Positions 7,791 through 16,869 of a DNA stretch of 49,340 nucleotides are shown one piece after another. The position numbers and the translations under genes were made by a program. This stretch comes from Planctomycetaceae bacterium. GTDB lineage: Bacteria > Planctomycetota > Planctomycetia > Planctomycetales > Planctomycetaceae. Each line of letters begins with the position of its first letter. Within the stretch, counting starts at the first letter, position 1. The stretch lies in the NCBI GenBank assembly GCA_020426505.1, contig JAGQPX010000031.1, forward strand, positions 1-49,340, in the 5' to 3' direction. The notes below the pieces were generated by a model. The model did not search any database and was not told the DNA's origin. It worked only from the letters and a program-made list of their open reading frames with translations.

Positions 7791-9539
7791 TTGCATTCTC
7801 GACGGTTCGATTTGTTGATGCCAGTAATCCTGGTCACATTGCTTGTAGTTTTCTTTCACTCAAGTGATCAGGCAACCGCTGATGACGCCGTACAAGTCAG
7901 ATTTCCCAGCGCAGGTGTCGCGGCTGATCATCCGCTGGCGAGTGAGGCGGGGGCGGCGATGCTTCGTCGTGGTGGGAATGTCATCGACGCAGCGGTGGCG
8001 ACGTCGTTTGCGCTCTCGGTCGTGCGGCCGGAGAGTTGTGGGATCGGTGGCGGTGGGTTTCTCGTTTACTGGGACGCAGCGAAGCAGCAAGCCGTTGCCA
8101 TTGACTATCGGGAACGGGCACCGGCAGCCGCGAGTCGGGACATGTATCTGGGTGAAGACGGCAGGTCGGCTGACCCGCTGGCGAGCCGTGTCGGAGGCCT
8201 CGCTGTCGCTGTGCCGGGAGAAGTCGCCGGACTGTGCTGGGTGCGGAAAGAGTACGGCACGCTCGACCTGCCGACCGTGCTGGCACCGGCCATCCGTTTG
8301 GCTCGTGAGGGATTCGCAGTCGACGAGACATTTGTCGAAGCACAGCGGCAAGTGCTGGCCGACTTTGCACGACACACGGACTACGCCAAGCGTTTCACAG
8401 CCCTGCACAAGCTCTATTTGAATGAAGGAAAGCCGTACGCAGTAGGAGACCGGTTTCACTCACCACTTGCAGAAGTGCTGGAGTTGATCGCCGAACAGGG
8501 AGCGGCAGGCTTCCATGAGGCGCCGGTCGCAGAGGCGCTCGTCGCTGAGGTCAAGCAGTCAGGCGGCATCATCACGACTGACGATCTCGCATTTCAGCAA
8601 CCAGTGGTGCGTGAACCGGTGCGTGGGACCTTCGATGGGTACAACGTCATCTCGATGCCTCCTCCGTCAAGTGGCGGAATTGCCATCATCGAGACGCTGA
8701 ACATGCTCAAGGCCTATGAGCGCGAACATCCTCAGGAGTCTCTCACACAATTCGGTCACAATGACCCGCAATCCGTGCATCTGGTCACCGAGGCATTCAA
8801 ACATGCGTTCGCCGATCGAGCCGAGTTCCTGGGCGATACTGACTTTGCCGAAGTGCCGGTGGCGCGGTTGATCGATCCAGCCTATGCCGCTCGACTGGCG
8901 GCAAAGATCGACCTGTCAACAACACAACCGCTCGAAGCCTATGGACGCTTTGCACCAGTCGAAGATGGCGGGACGAGTCATTTCTGTGTCATCGACCGGG
9001 AGGGGAACGCGGTTGCGTGCACGGAAACGATCAATACGCTGTTCGGGAGTTACGTCGTCGAGCCGACGTACGGGATCGTGCTCAACAACGAGATGGACGA
9101 CTTTGCCGCGGTGCCGGGCCAGCCGAATGCGTTCGGCCTGATTCAAAGTGAGGCCAACGCAGTCACTCCGGGGAAAAAGCCTTTGTCCAGCATGTCGCCA
9201 ACCATTCTGGTGAAAGACGGCAAAGCAGAGTTGGTCGCCGGCGCTTCGGGCGGGCCACGCATCATCACCTCGACTTTGCAGGTCCTGTTGAACGTCACCC
9301 GCTTCGGACAGACCGTCGAGCAAGCGGTAACGTCGCCCCGGTTCCACCACCAATGGTTGCCGGAGACCCTGTTCGCCGAACCCGAACTGTTGCCGTCACT
9401 GAAATCCCAACTGGAAACACGCGGGCACGTGGTTAAACATCGTGAGAAGCTCGCAGCAACACAGGCCGCGAGTCGCACGGCAGGCGGAGTCAGTGGCGCG
9501 AGTGATCCGCGGAAGGGGGGGCGACCGGCGGGGTATTGA
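7791..9539 (+). CDS. ggt: Gamma-glutamyltranspeptidase
   Basis: About 582 residues from the TTG at 7791. A perfect AAGGAGG (7777-7783) seven bases upstream decides the start; the GTG at 7788 is a close alternative, while the open frame back to 7662 has no signal. A signal peptide (FDLLMPVILVTLLVVFFHSSDQATA) exports the proenzyme. Family landmarks are all present: HPLASEAGAAMLRRGGNVIDAAVA, GIGGGGFLVYWD, RERAPAAA, SVGGLAVAVPGE-like region, the autoproteolytic site DGGTSHFCVID with the nucleophile at about Thr395, NNEMDDF, SSMSPTIL and GASGGPRIITS. It should cleave gamma-glutamyl bonds of glutathione and related peptides in the periplasm. A palindromic element begins on the last base of its stop codon. 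Confidence 0.95.
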   Translation: MHSRRFDLLMPVILVTLLVVFFHSSDQATADDAVQVRFPSAGVAADHPLASEAGAAMLRRGGNVIDAAVATSFALSVVRPESCGIGGGGFLVYWDAAKQQAVAIDYRERAPAAASRDMYLGEDGRSADPLASRVGGLAVAVPGEVAGLCWVRKEYGTLDLPTVLAPAIRLAREGFAVDETFVEAQRQVLADFARHTDYAKRFTALHKLYLNEGKPYAVGDRFHSPLAEVLELIAEQGAAGFHEAPVAEALVAEVKQSGGIITTDDLAFQQPVVREPVRGTFDGYNVISMPPPSSGGIAIIETLNMLKAYEREHPQESLTQFGHNDPQSVHLVTEAFKHAFADRAEFLGDTDFAEVPVARLIDPAYAARLAAKIDLSTTQPLEAYGRFAPVEDGGTSHFCVIDREGNAVACTETINTLFGSYVVEPTYGIVLNNEMDDFAAVPGQPNAFGLIQSEANAVTPGKKPLSSMSPTILVKDGKAELVAGASGGPRIITSTLQVLLNVTRFGQTVEQAVTSPRFHHQWLPETLFAEPELLPSLKSQLETRGHVVKHREKLAATQAASRTAGGVSGASDPRKGGRPAGY

Positions 9540-9646
9540 AAGTAGCCGTCACGCTCCGCGTGACGAGCGAAATTTCACGGATGTCCCCAAGCGATTCGAC
9601 GTTCAATCACCATTCCTGCCATCACGCGGAGCGTGATGGCTACTTT
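9539..9646. repeat. Palindromic element between ggt and the CDF gene
   Basis: Two 27-base arms (9539-9565 and 9620-9646) are inverted copies matching at 25 of 27 positions. They begin AAAGTAGCC and each contains its own small palindrome TCACGC-TCC-GCGTGA. The 54-base centre is unrelated spacer. The left arm overlaps the ggt stop codon by one base. Transcribed, it would form a long stem-loop. It is a REP/MITE-like element with no coding capacity. Confidence 0.8.
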
Positions 9647-9683
9647 GGTTGTCGACACTGACTCCTTCTGACAGATTGTTGGG

Positions 9684-10610
9684 ATGGGACATCAGCATCA
9701 TCACGGTTGCAGTCACGGGCACGCACATGGGCAGGTGGACTACACACGCGCCTTTGCAATCGGGGTCGGGTTGAATGTCGCCTTCGTTGCGATCGAAGCG
9801 GTGGGCGGGTTGATCCTGGGATCGATGGCGCTGCTTGCAGATGCTGGTCATAACCTGAGCGATGTGCTCGGGCTGTTACTGGCGTGGGGAGCGTCGTACC
9901 TGGCTCGCACGCGGCCGACTCCGAGGTACACCTACGGTCTCCGCAGTTCGACCATTCTGGCAGCAGTGATGAACGGGTTAATTCTGATGATGGCGGTCGG
10001 CGGCATCGCGTGGGAGTCAGTCCGACGGCTGATCGAACCGATCGCTGTCGATGGAGGACCGGTCACCGTGATCGCAGGTGTGGGGGTCGTTATCAATACG
10101 GTCACAGCCCTGCTGTTCATGAAAGGTGGCCATGATGATCTCAACATTCGTGGGGCCTACCTGCACATGGCAGCTGACGCGGGGGTGTCGTTCGCCGTTG
10201 TGCTCGGCGGCATCGGCATGATGTCGGTCGGCTGGCTGTGGCTCGATCCGGTGCTGAGCCTGCTGATTGCCGGAGTCATCCTCTGGAGTACCTGGGGACT
10301 GCTCAAGGATTCAGTCAACCTCGCTCTGCAGGCGGTGCCCGAAGGGATCGATCTCCAGGAAGTGCATGACTTCCTGCTCGAACAGCCGGGCGTGACGGTC
10401 GTGCATGACCTGCACGTCTGGGCCATGAGCACGACCGAGACAGCCCTCACCGCTCACGTCGTCCGACCGGAGAACGGGGACGCCGATGCGTTCCTGTCTG
10501 CGACCGCCCGCGAACTCCAGGACCGTTTCAGCATTGAGCACACAACCCTGCAGATCGAACGAGTGCACGACGAGGAGGCGTGTCGACTGGCACGGGCGGA
10601 TGCGGTTTAA
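9684..10610 (+). CDS. czcD: Cation diffusion facilitator (zinc/cobalt/cadmium efflux)
   Basis: A 308-residue CDF transporter. A His-rich N-terminus (MGHQHHHGCSHGHAHG) is followed by six transmembrane helices. The transport-site motifs are seen in helix 2 (LLADAGHNLSDVLGL, residues about 50-64) and helix 5 (AYLHMAADAGVSF, H-x3-D). The C-terminal cytoplasmic metal-sensing domain (VHDLHVWAMSTTETALTAHVV) is present. Its length is normal for CzcD/ZitB. It should export Zn2+ or similar ions from the cytoplasm in exchange for protons. It is convergent with the methyltransferase gene, the two stop codons overlapping by four bases (10607-10610). The symbol is a family label; the exact metal is not known. 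Confidence 0.92.
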   Translation: MGHQHHHGCSHGHAHGQVDYTRAFAIGVGLNVAFVAIEAVGGLILGSMALLADAGHNLSDVLGLLLAWGASYLARTRPTPRYTYGLRSSTILAAVMNGLILMMAVGGIAWESVRRLIEPIAVDGGPVTVIAGVGVVINTVTALLFMKGGHDDLNIRGAYLHMAADAGVSFAVVLGGIGMMSVGWLWLDPVLSLLIAGVILWSTWGLLKDSVNLALQAVPEGIDLQEVHDFLLEQPGVTVVHDLHVWAMSTTETALTAHVVRPENGDADAFLSATARELQDRFSIEHTTLQIERVHDEEACRLARADAV

Positions 10611-11389
10611 CGTTTTCGCAAGATGTAGACGACGTCTTCCGTCGATCCGTCGACTGTAATCGGGTCGTGGATGTCGTAGGCGAAGTCGTAGGTCTCAACA
10701 ACTTCCCAGTCGGGGACACGGGCGAACAGGGCGTTCATTTGACGTTTGTTATAGGTGCGATAGAACATCTCGTCGTTAATTCGGACATGACTGGTCGGCG
10801 TGTAGACATCGAGCCGCATGCCGAGTGACTCCATGCGGCGGCGGAGGTCAATCGCCTTCGACCACATGTGCGAGTTGATGACCAGATTCCCCCGACGAGC
10901 CGACCACGACTCCTCCTCGCTACGGCCTCCATCGGTCGGAATGAGGTGCAGTCCCAAAACGTACAGGCCGCCCGTGTTGATTGCATCGGCCATGCACTGC
11001 AGATGCGATTCGGCCTGTTCTTCCGTCGGCAGGTGACGGAAGCTGTTGATCATGTTGAAGCCTGCGTCGAACTTGCGACGGACTTTGAAGTCCGACATGT
11101 CGCCGACCGTGACCGAACGAGCGTATTCATGCCGTTCAAGCCGATCGTTGCAGTAGTCGACGGCCTTGGAGTTGAGGTCGTTACCGGAAACGTCGTATCC
11201 CGCCTGTGCTAGCTTGATCAGCAGTCGCCCGGTTCCGCAGGCCGGCTCGAAAATGCGTTTGACCTTCCGCTCAGCGTGCTTCTCGAAACAGAGACGCAGG
11301 AAATCGAACTCGGCCTTCCAGTCGGAGCCGAACAGCAGGTCGTAGTATTTCGGAAAGTTGTACAGATCGTCGCGGATGACGTCAGGCAT
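10607..11389 (-). CDS. Class I SAM-dependent methyltransferase
   Basis: A 260-residue cytosolic methyltransferase. Motif I is FEPACGTGRLLIKLAQAGYDVSG (residues about 46-68), followed by the acidic ribose-binding end of beta-2 (GNDLNSKAVDYC). The remainder is an ordinary Rossmann-fold domain with a 'NMINSFRHLPTEEQAESHL' segment in the motif IV/V region, resembling glycine/sarcosine- or small-molecule-type enzymes. The substrate is not predictable. The gene starts inside the last codons of the upstream minus-strand gene (eight-base overlap, 11382-11389), so the two are probably translationally coupled. Confidence 0.88.
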   Translation of the reverse strand: MPDVIRDDLYNFPKYYDLLFGSDWKAEFDFLRLCFEKHAERKVKRIFEPACGTGRLLIKLAQAGYDVSGNDLNSKAVDYCNDRLERHEYARSVTVGDMSDFKVRRKFDAGFNMINSFRHLPTEEQAESHLQCMADAINTGGLYVLGLHLIPTDGGRSEEESWSARRGNLVINSHMWSKAIDLRRRMESLGMRLDVYTPTSHVRINDEMFYRTYNKRQMNALFARVPDWEVVETYDFAYDIHDPITVDGSTEDVVYILRKR

Positions 11390-12452
11390 GGGTTTTCTGT
11401 TCCATCATTCTTTGGAGCCATGAAGCGACATCTTCCTTAGCCAGAACTTCGTCTACAGTCAATCGTGCGTTGAGTCGGGCGAATGTTCTCTGCGATGGCC
11501 ACATGCGCATGTACGATAGTGGCCCCAAAAGCACAACACGAAAACCGTCAAACACAGGGATATCCGAAGGTATCCCTTCATTCCAAATCCAATTCGTACG
11601 TGATGTTGGATCGTCGGGGTTAGGAAGGCTGTTGTCCGTCGCCAACGCACGCCACGAGTACAGGTTCCATTTGCCGTAGAGGATTTCGCTGGACTGTTGT
11701 GGTCCCTCGCCACGAGCAATGCTGACTGCACTTGACGAGACTCGTCGTCTGGAAAAGAAACGTCGCTTGGGAAACGCATCCATGATGAGAACATTGAGTT
11801 GGAAGTTGTCAGTCACTCCCGACATCCGACAAACAATGCCCATCTGTGTCGCTGGCTCGATGACTAACAACGGCTCGTTATCAAGTACGGACAACATCAA
11901 TGTCAACCAGTGCCCCCCCTCATGATACTCTGCAATTCGAGAGGACCACTGCGAGAGATCCTGGGCTCGCTTCCTTGATTCCGGACTGACCGAGAGGAGC
12001 GAGATTCCGGGCTTCCACATTACCTCCAAAGCCTTCCATGCCATTGTTTCGGCTGGCATCTCCTTCGCCATCTGCTCCCTGATCTCAGCAAAAACCTCAT
12101 CCAAAGCAACATCTTCCTGAACATCCTTGGGAAATTGTGCAATGCATGCTTCTGACAAGGCTGTCGATTTTTGCAGGAGTTCACGGAGGTAGTCGATCAA
12201 CGGAGTGACCACTCTCTCGGGATCGTAACCTCTTTCAATCAATGCACCGCAGACCAGTCCCACATGGCCAGCTCTGGCAGGATCATTCAACCTGAAACCG
12301 TCTGCAAGTATGACCATCGAATCGGCAATTTCGGATAGCGACGAGTGACCAACCTCGTCAAGGTACTTCCGAGTTGATTCCTGAATGGAGTCCTCACTCG
12401 ACTCAGGGTGACTAACAACATCTAACAACGACTTTGCCGAGTCGGTGATCAT
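11382..12452 (-). CDS. Protein of unknown function, coupled to the methyltransferase
   Basis: A 356-residue soluble protein with no signal peptide or membrane helix. The N-terminal half is helical (SAKSLLDVVSHPESSEDSIQ ... ERVVTPLIDYLRELLQKSTA); the C-terminal half is mixed alpha/beta with WLTLMLSVLDNEPLLVIEP and a WRALATDNSLPNPDDP segment. The end (LTVDEVLAKEDVASWLQRMM) is helical. The start is supported by GGGAG about eight bases upstream. I do not recognise the family. Its overlap with the methyltransferase gene implies co-expression, so it may be the partner or substrate of that enzyme, which is inference only. Confidence 0.8.
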   Translation of the reverse strand: MITDSAKSLLDVVSHPESSEDSIQESTRKYLDEVGHSSLSEIADSMVILADGFRLNDPARAGHVGLVCGALIERGYDPERVVTPLIDYLRELLQKSTALSEACIAQFPKDVQEDVALDEVFAEIREQMAKEMPAETMAWKALEVMWKPGISLLSVSPESRKRAQDLSQWSSRIAEYHEGGHWLTLMLSVLDNEPLLVIEPATQMGIVCRMSGVTDNFQLNVLIMDAFPKRRFFSRRRVSSSAVSIARGEGPQQSSEILYGKWNLYSWRALATDNSLPNPDDPTSRTNWIWNEGIPSDIPVFDGFRVVLLGPLSYMRMWPSQRTFARLNARLTVDEVLAKEDVASWLQRMMEQKTHA

Positions 12453-12528
12453 GCAGTCGTCTCCCAGATAATGTCTGATGAGTGGACATAGAACTTGTGT
12501 CGGCGATCGGAGTCAGGTGTACGACATG

Positions 12529-14010
12529 TCAAAACCTCGGTCGACCGTCCCCCGGTTCCGGTTGTTTGGTCTCGGTGTTGCCGCGGGGTTTCCAGTTGGG
12601 GTGATCTTCGTGAGCGGCGTCCATGAGGGCTTCGAGTTGTTTGACGAAGTCCGGGTGAGCCGAGGCGAGGTCGGTCGCTTCGCCCAGGTCGTCGTTCAGG
12701 TTGTAGAGTTCCGTCTTGCCGGTATGCATCGGCATGCGGACGGCCTTCCACTCACCCTGACGGACGGCTTGCTTGCCACCCCGTTCGTAGAATTCCCAGT
12801 AGAGGTACTCTTGCTCTTGTTGGCGTTCGTTGTTGCCGGTGAGTGTGGGGACGAGGCTGACGGAGTCGATGTTGTCCGGTGGATCGACATTGGCGAGTTC
12901 GGCTGCGGTGGCCATCAGGTCGCCGAAGTAGCCGATGTGATTGGAGACTTCCCCGGCGGGGGTCGTGCCGAGCCAGCGTGCGATGAACGGAACGCGGATG
13001 CCTCCCTCGTAGAGGTCTCGCTTCTTGCCTCGCAGCGGTCCATTCGGGTCAAAGCGGTCAGTGTCATGCCCCCCTTCGTCATGATGTCCGTTGTCGCTGG
13101 TGAAGATGACGAGCGTCTGTTCGTCGATGCCGAGGTTGGCCAGCTTGTCGAGCAGCGTGCCGATGCCAGTGTCCATGCGGGTGATCATGGCGGCCTGTCC
13201 CTTGTCCTGTTCGGGCCAGTCCTTCTCTGCGTAGATGCCGTAGTCGGGGACCTCCTGGCCGTTGCCCGTGCCGCGTGTGCCCTCGTTGTTGGCGTGCGGA
13301 ATGGTCAGCGGCAGGTACAGGAAGAAGGGTGATTTGTTCTGCTCATTGGCATGAACTCGGTCGATGAAGCCGAGGGCTTCGGCCATGATGAGATCGTGAC
13401 TGTAGTCGACCCGTTTGCTGGCATAGCCTGCCTTGAATCGGCGGTCGCCATCGACCACCACATTGCGGAGCGGAACTTTCTCACGGTTTCGCCACAGGAA
13501 CTCCGGGTAGTAGTTGTGTGCGTGTCCTTGATCGAGGTAGCCGAAGAACTCGTCGAACCCCTGACGGGTCGGCACGCCGTCTTCACTTCCTTCGGTCTCA
13601 TCGCCGAGTCCCCACTTGCCGAACAAGCCGGTCGTGTAGCCAGCCTGCTTGAGAACTTCCCCGACGGTGACATCCTCGGGTCGGAGGGACTGGATGGATC
13701 GATCGGTTCGCCCCGCATTCCCTCGCACGTGGGTGTGTCCCATGTGCTGACCCGTCATCAGCACGCTGCGTGATGGCGCACAGACCGTGCAGCCGGCGTA
13801 CATGTTGCGGAACTTGGTTCCCTCAGTCGCCATGCGATCCAGATGGGGCGTCTGAATGATCTCCTGTCCATAACAGCCGAGGTCCCCATAGCCGAGGTCG
13901 TCCGCCATGATGAAGATGATGTTCGGCGGCTCAGCTGCGTGAGCAATGTTTCCGCATGACAGGACACAGAGAGCAAGCGTGAACAGTGCACCAAGAATTG
14001 AACGGATCAT
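12529..14010 (-). CDS. Exported sulfatase (arylsulfatase family)
   Basis: A 493-residue sulfatase with a signal peptide ([21 protein letters not shown]). The metal-binding DD of [19 protein letters not shown] (residues about 30-48) and the CxPSR signature CAPSR (Cys77) are intact, so Cys77 should be converted to formylglycine by a maturation enzyme encoded elsewhere. Further landmarks are the [11 protein letters not shown] segment and [13 protein letters not shown] with the second metal site. The C-terminus ends with a standard sub-domain ([20 protein letters not shown]). It should hydrolyse sulfate esters of polysaccharides in the periplasm; the substrate is unknown. It lies downstream of a regulator gene, separated by a palindromic element. 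Confidence 0.93.
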   Translation of the reverse strand: MIRSILGALFTLALCVLSCGNIAHAAEPPNIIFIMADDLGYGDLGCYGQEIIQTPHLDRMATEGTKFRNMYAGCTVCAPSRSVLMTGQHMGHTHVRGNAGRTDRSIQSLRPEDVTVGEVLKQAGYTTGLFGKWGLGDETEGSEDGVPTRQGFDEFFGYLDQGHAHNYYPEFLWRNREKVPLRNVVVDGDRRFKAGYASKRVDYSHDLIMAEALGFIDRVHANEQNKSPFFLYLPLTIPHANNEGTRGTGNGQEVPDYGIYAEKDWPEQDKGQAAMITRMDTGIGTLLDKLANLGIDEQTLVIFTSDNGHHDEGGHDTDRFDPNGPLRGKKRDLYEGGIRVPFIARWLGTTPAGEVSNHIGYFGDLMATAAELANVDPPDNIDSVSLVPTLTGNNERQQEQEYLYWEFYERGGKQAVRQGEWKAVRMPMHTGKTELYNLNDDLGEATDLASAHPDFVKQLEALMDAAHEDHPNWKPRGNTETKQPEPGDGRPRF

Positions 14011-14043
14011 GTTTGAGAGTTTGGGGTAATAACGAAGTGTTTG

Positions 14044-14114
14044 TTAGCCGCGAGGCAACGCCGAGCGCCTGTGTCGACGCACATGTCATGCACTCGGCGT
14101 TGAATCGCGGCTAA
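14044..14114. repeat. Palindromic element that provides a stop codon
   Basis: 22-base arms at 14044-14065 and 14093-14114 are inverted copies matching at 20 of 22 positions. They begin TTAGCCGCGA and end ACGCCGAG toward the 27-base centre. The TAG stop codon of the minus-strand regulator gene (14111-14113) lies within the right arm. The element occupies most of the intergenic space between the regulator and the sulfatase and would form a strong stem-loop in the transcript. Confidence 0.75.
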
Positions 14115-15526
14115 GTGGAATCGCTGATGCCGAGGATTTCCATACGACGATAGAGTCGGGCGCGGGTGATGCCAAGGGAGGCGGCGGCCTGACTCTTGTT
14201 GTCGCCAGCTTGACGAAGCGCGAGTTCGATGTGCTGTCGCTCAATCGCAGCGAGATGCTCCTCAAGTGGAGAGATTTCGACCGGTCGAAGAGGGCCGACC
14301 GCCTGGGCATCCTGCCCGGCGCGGAATTGGAAAGGCAGATCGCTCAACGTGATGGTCGATCGTTGACACGACTCTCTCGCATCTGTGACGACCTCCCTGA
14401 CTTCATCCTCATTGCCGGGCCAGCCGTACTTGCGAAAGGCTTTGATCACATCTTCGGCGAGACCCGTCACCTGTTTGTCCTGATCGCGGTTGAGACTCTC
14501 CAGAAAATGTTGAGCCAGCAGCAGGATATCGTCCGGTCTCTCTCGCAATGCGGGCACGGAGATTTGCTGTGCCGTCAGCAGGAACATCAACTCATCACTG
14601 AACCGGTCAGCAGTGACAGCATCACTGAGGTTAAGTTGACTGGACGACATGAGTCGCAACAGGGGCGGAGCGGTGCCCATTGAATGTGCGGAGACTTTGG
14701 ATGGTCCCACGCCAAACACGCTCGATGCTTCTTCGAGCAATAATTCCTGAACGGAGTCGGGAAGCAACTCGACATGCTTGAGAAAGAGTGTACCCGGACT
14801 GAGACGGGTTGCTTGCTGCTCGCGGGCATCCCGCAGAGCCTCACGGACCGCCAGCTTGATTTCCTCACGAGTGAGATGCTGGCAGTCGAGCGGGACAAAT
14901 GCTTGGCGACGGGAGTCGCCGTGATAGTGAATCAATCGGGCGAGATGCTCTTTGCGTGTTCCCGGTTCGCCGACGAAATGCACACTTGAGGTGTGCTTGC
15001 TGGCGAGCAGGACCTGCTCCATCAATCGATGAAAAGCGCGGGATGTTCCGACAGCGGTTGAGATGGCGTATCGCTGTTGCAGGTCTGAGCGGAGGGCGGC
15101 GAGTGCTGTGTGCAACTCACGGTCGGCACCCGAATCAGATTCGGACGGCTCCGGAATCGACGAGAATGTGCCGAGGACCCGCTCAACGCGATCCTCGTCG
15201 TTCAGCAGGGGGAAAAACCTGACCAGTTGAGGGACGTGATCACCTGAGCGATTCGGAACATGAACGGCTACGTTTTGTTGCTTGCCGTCAAATACCTCGG
15301 GCGGAGGGCAGATGGTTCCGGTGATGGATTCAACTTGTGTCGGATCTGGCTCCGACACGAAGTCGCATGCCTGTCCGATGACATCGCCTGCTTCCCAGCC
15401 GGTCAATCGTTCGCAACCCTTGTTGAAGAACAACACCCGGCGCCGATCATCCAACACAAACACGGGTGTCATCGTGGAGGAGAGCCACATGGCCAGTCCG
15501 CGTCGTGTTCGTGGTTGCTGTGGCAT
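14111..15526 (-). CDS. PAS / degenerate AAA / Fis-HTH regulator (sigma54-activator-like)
   Basis: 471 residues from the ATG at 15526; a GTG at 15604 would add 26. Order of domains: a PAS domain (TPVFVLDDRRRVLFFNKGCERLTGW, residues about 18-140), an AAA+ domain like that of bacterial enhancer-binding proteins (about 175-400), and a Fis-type helix-turn-helix (IELALRQAGDNKSQAAASLGITRARLYRRM, about 435-466). The AAA domain is altered. Walker A reads GEPGTRKE rather than GxxGxGK, the GAFTGA sigma54-contact loop is missing, Walker B reads GTLFLKHVE rather than GTLFLDEIG, and the usual FRxDLYYRL segment is FSDELMFLL. It therefore probably binds DNA without ATPase-driven sigma54 activation. Its target may be the neighbouring sulfatase gene. 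Confidence 0.85.
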   Translation of the reverse strand: MPQQPRTRRGLAMWLSSTMTPVFVLDDRRRVLFFNKGCERLTGWEAGDVIGQACDFVSEPDPTQVESITGTICPPPEVFDGKQQNVAVHVPNRSGDHVPQLVRFFPLLNDEDRVERVLGTFSSIPEPSESDSGADRELHTALAALRSDLQQRYAISTAVGTSRAFHRLMEQVLLASKHTSSVHFVGEPGTRKEHLARLIHYHGDSRRQAFVPLDCQHLTREEIKLAVREALRDAREQQATRLSPGTLFLKHVELLPDSVQELLLEEASSVFGVGPSKVSAHSMGTAPPLLRLMSSSQLNLSDAVTADRFSDELMFLLTAQQISVPALRERPDDILLLAQHFLESLNRDQDKQVTGLAEDVIKAFRKYGWPGNEDEVREVVTDARESCQRSTITLSDLPFQFRAGQDAQAVGPLRPVEISPLEEHLAAIERQHIELALRQAGDNKSQAAASLGITRARLYRRMEILGISDST

Positions 15527-15748
15527 GGGGAGGATCTGTGAAGGGAAAAATGGATCGTGCAGTCGATACACGTCATTAGTGTAGAGTGCATCTGAATGAA
15601 TCACGATCCCACCAGAGTCGAATCATTCAGGGTTGATTTATTGTGTATGACAACAAGCTGTCACATCAGTCCTGATGATTCCTAATACGAATGGGTCTCG
15701 TCGGGTCGAGCCCCGCGGAGGAGTCAGGCTTCTGCTGGGAGGTTTCGC

Positions 15749-15997
15749 ATGTCACGGACAGTCTCCACGGGCATCTATTGCCCTCATTGCAGCGAAGAGA
15801 TCAAGTTGCGAGTCGGATGTCGACATGAACGGCTGTTGACAGCCATTCACCTGCAGGCCGAACGTCTTGGTGCCGAGATTCATTGTGGTCACTGCGGCGC
15901 GGGATTCATCTACACGCGAGTGCGACCACACAGGTCGGCTTCACTCCCCGGTCCACATCGGGTCGTCTCTGCGAAAGTTGCACGCGAAGCCGGTTGA
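15749..15997 (+). CDS. Small zinc-ribbon-like protein
   Basis: 82 residues. Two Cys pairs, CPHC (residues 11-14) and CGHC (46-49), separated by 31 residues, form a likely four-Cys zinc-binding knuckle. The rest is basic (SRTVST..., TRVRPHRSASLPGPHRVVSAK). GGGAGG six bases before the ATG supports translation. It lies 76 bases upstream of the Uma2 gene on the same strand, so the two may be co-transcribed. No family name can be given; a nucleic-acid-binding or regulatory role would be a guess. Confidence 0.6.
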   Translation: MSRTVSTGIYCPHCSEEIKLRVGCRHERLLTAIHLQAERLGAEIHCGHCGAGFIYTRVRPHRSASLPGPHRVVSAKVAREAG

Positions 15998-16073
15998 CCT
16001 TCCGTCGGTTCACAGGAATTTCGGTTGCCGATCCGGCGTCCCACACTCACAATACGTGAGGGGGACGCTGCTC

Positions 16074-16667
16074 ATGGCGACTGAAAAATCCTGGACATCC
16101 GACGAGTTTCTTGAGTCACGTTTCGATCTTCCTGAAGCCGGGCAGTGGTCGGAGTTGGTCGAGGGCGAGGTGATCAACTTGCAGCCACCTGACAGCGATC
16201 ACGGCACGGTCGTCCTCAATCTATCCAAGGCATTCTCAGAGTTCGCCCATCGAACTCAGTTGGGGTATGCGTGTTTCGACCTTGGCCTGCGGTTGAGACG
16301 AAGTCCCGACACAATTCTCTTTCCGGCGGCTTGCTACTTTATCGAAGGGCCGCGCTTTGCAGAGTCTGACAAACCGATGACGGATGTTGTCCCCGCTATT
16401 GTGGTTGAACTGGCATCGACTCGCGAGAGGGTGAGCCAAGTTCGTGCCAGAGAACAGAATTATCAGGAGTGGGGGGTCCCTTCAATCTGGACCATTAATC
16501 CAACTCAGCGGACGGTCGAGGTTGCCAGTCTGAAAAACGAGAGGCGGTTATTTTCGGGTTCTCAGTGGTTAGAGGGGGGGGCGACACTCCCGGACTTTCG
16601 CTTGCCGGTGTCCTTCTTGTTCGCAGAACCCGAGTGGTGGTCAGGACCAGTCAAGAACGGTCGTTAG
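16074..16667 (+). CDS. Uma2 family (DUF820) restriction-endonuclease-fold protein
   Basis: 197 residues from the ATG at 16074 (GAGGGGG about eight bases upstream); the open frame to 15867 has no start signal. Uma2 features: the N-terminal 'S.DEFLE...DLPEAGQWSELVEGEVINLQPPDSDHG', then the PD-(D/E)xK-like core RRSPDTILFP and PAIVVELAS, followed by QNYQEWGVPSIWTINPTQRTVEV. These small proteins are expanded in cyanobacteria and planctomycetes and resemble PD-(D/E)xK nucleases, but their cellular role is not established. It could be the last gene of a two-gene unit with the zinc-ribbon protein. Confidence 0.88.
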   Translation: MATEKSWTSDEFLESRFDLPEAGQWSELVEGEVINLQPPDSDHGTVVLNLSKAFSEFAHRTQLGYACFDLGLRLRRSPDTILFPAACYFIEGPRFAESDKPMTDVVPAIVVELASTRERVSQVRAREQNYQEWGVPSIWTINPTQRTVEVASLKNERRLFSGSQWLEGGATLPDFRLPVSFLFAEPEWWSGPVKNGR

Positions 16668-16869
16668 ATCCCGATGGGATGGCTCGTGTTGCAACGATTC
16701 TGCCGGTTCTCGGAGATTGACCTGTCTGTGGGTCAACATGTTCCGATATTATGACTGTTGCACCTTGTAAACCGGGTGAAACTTTTTGTTTTGCAGTTGA
16801 TTTGGAGATAGGTTAAAAATGCTGATTCGGCTGATTTCGTGCAACAGGTAAACAGATTCGGGAATCGTC

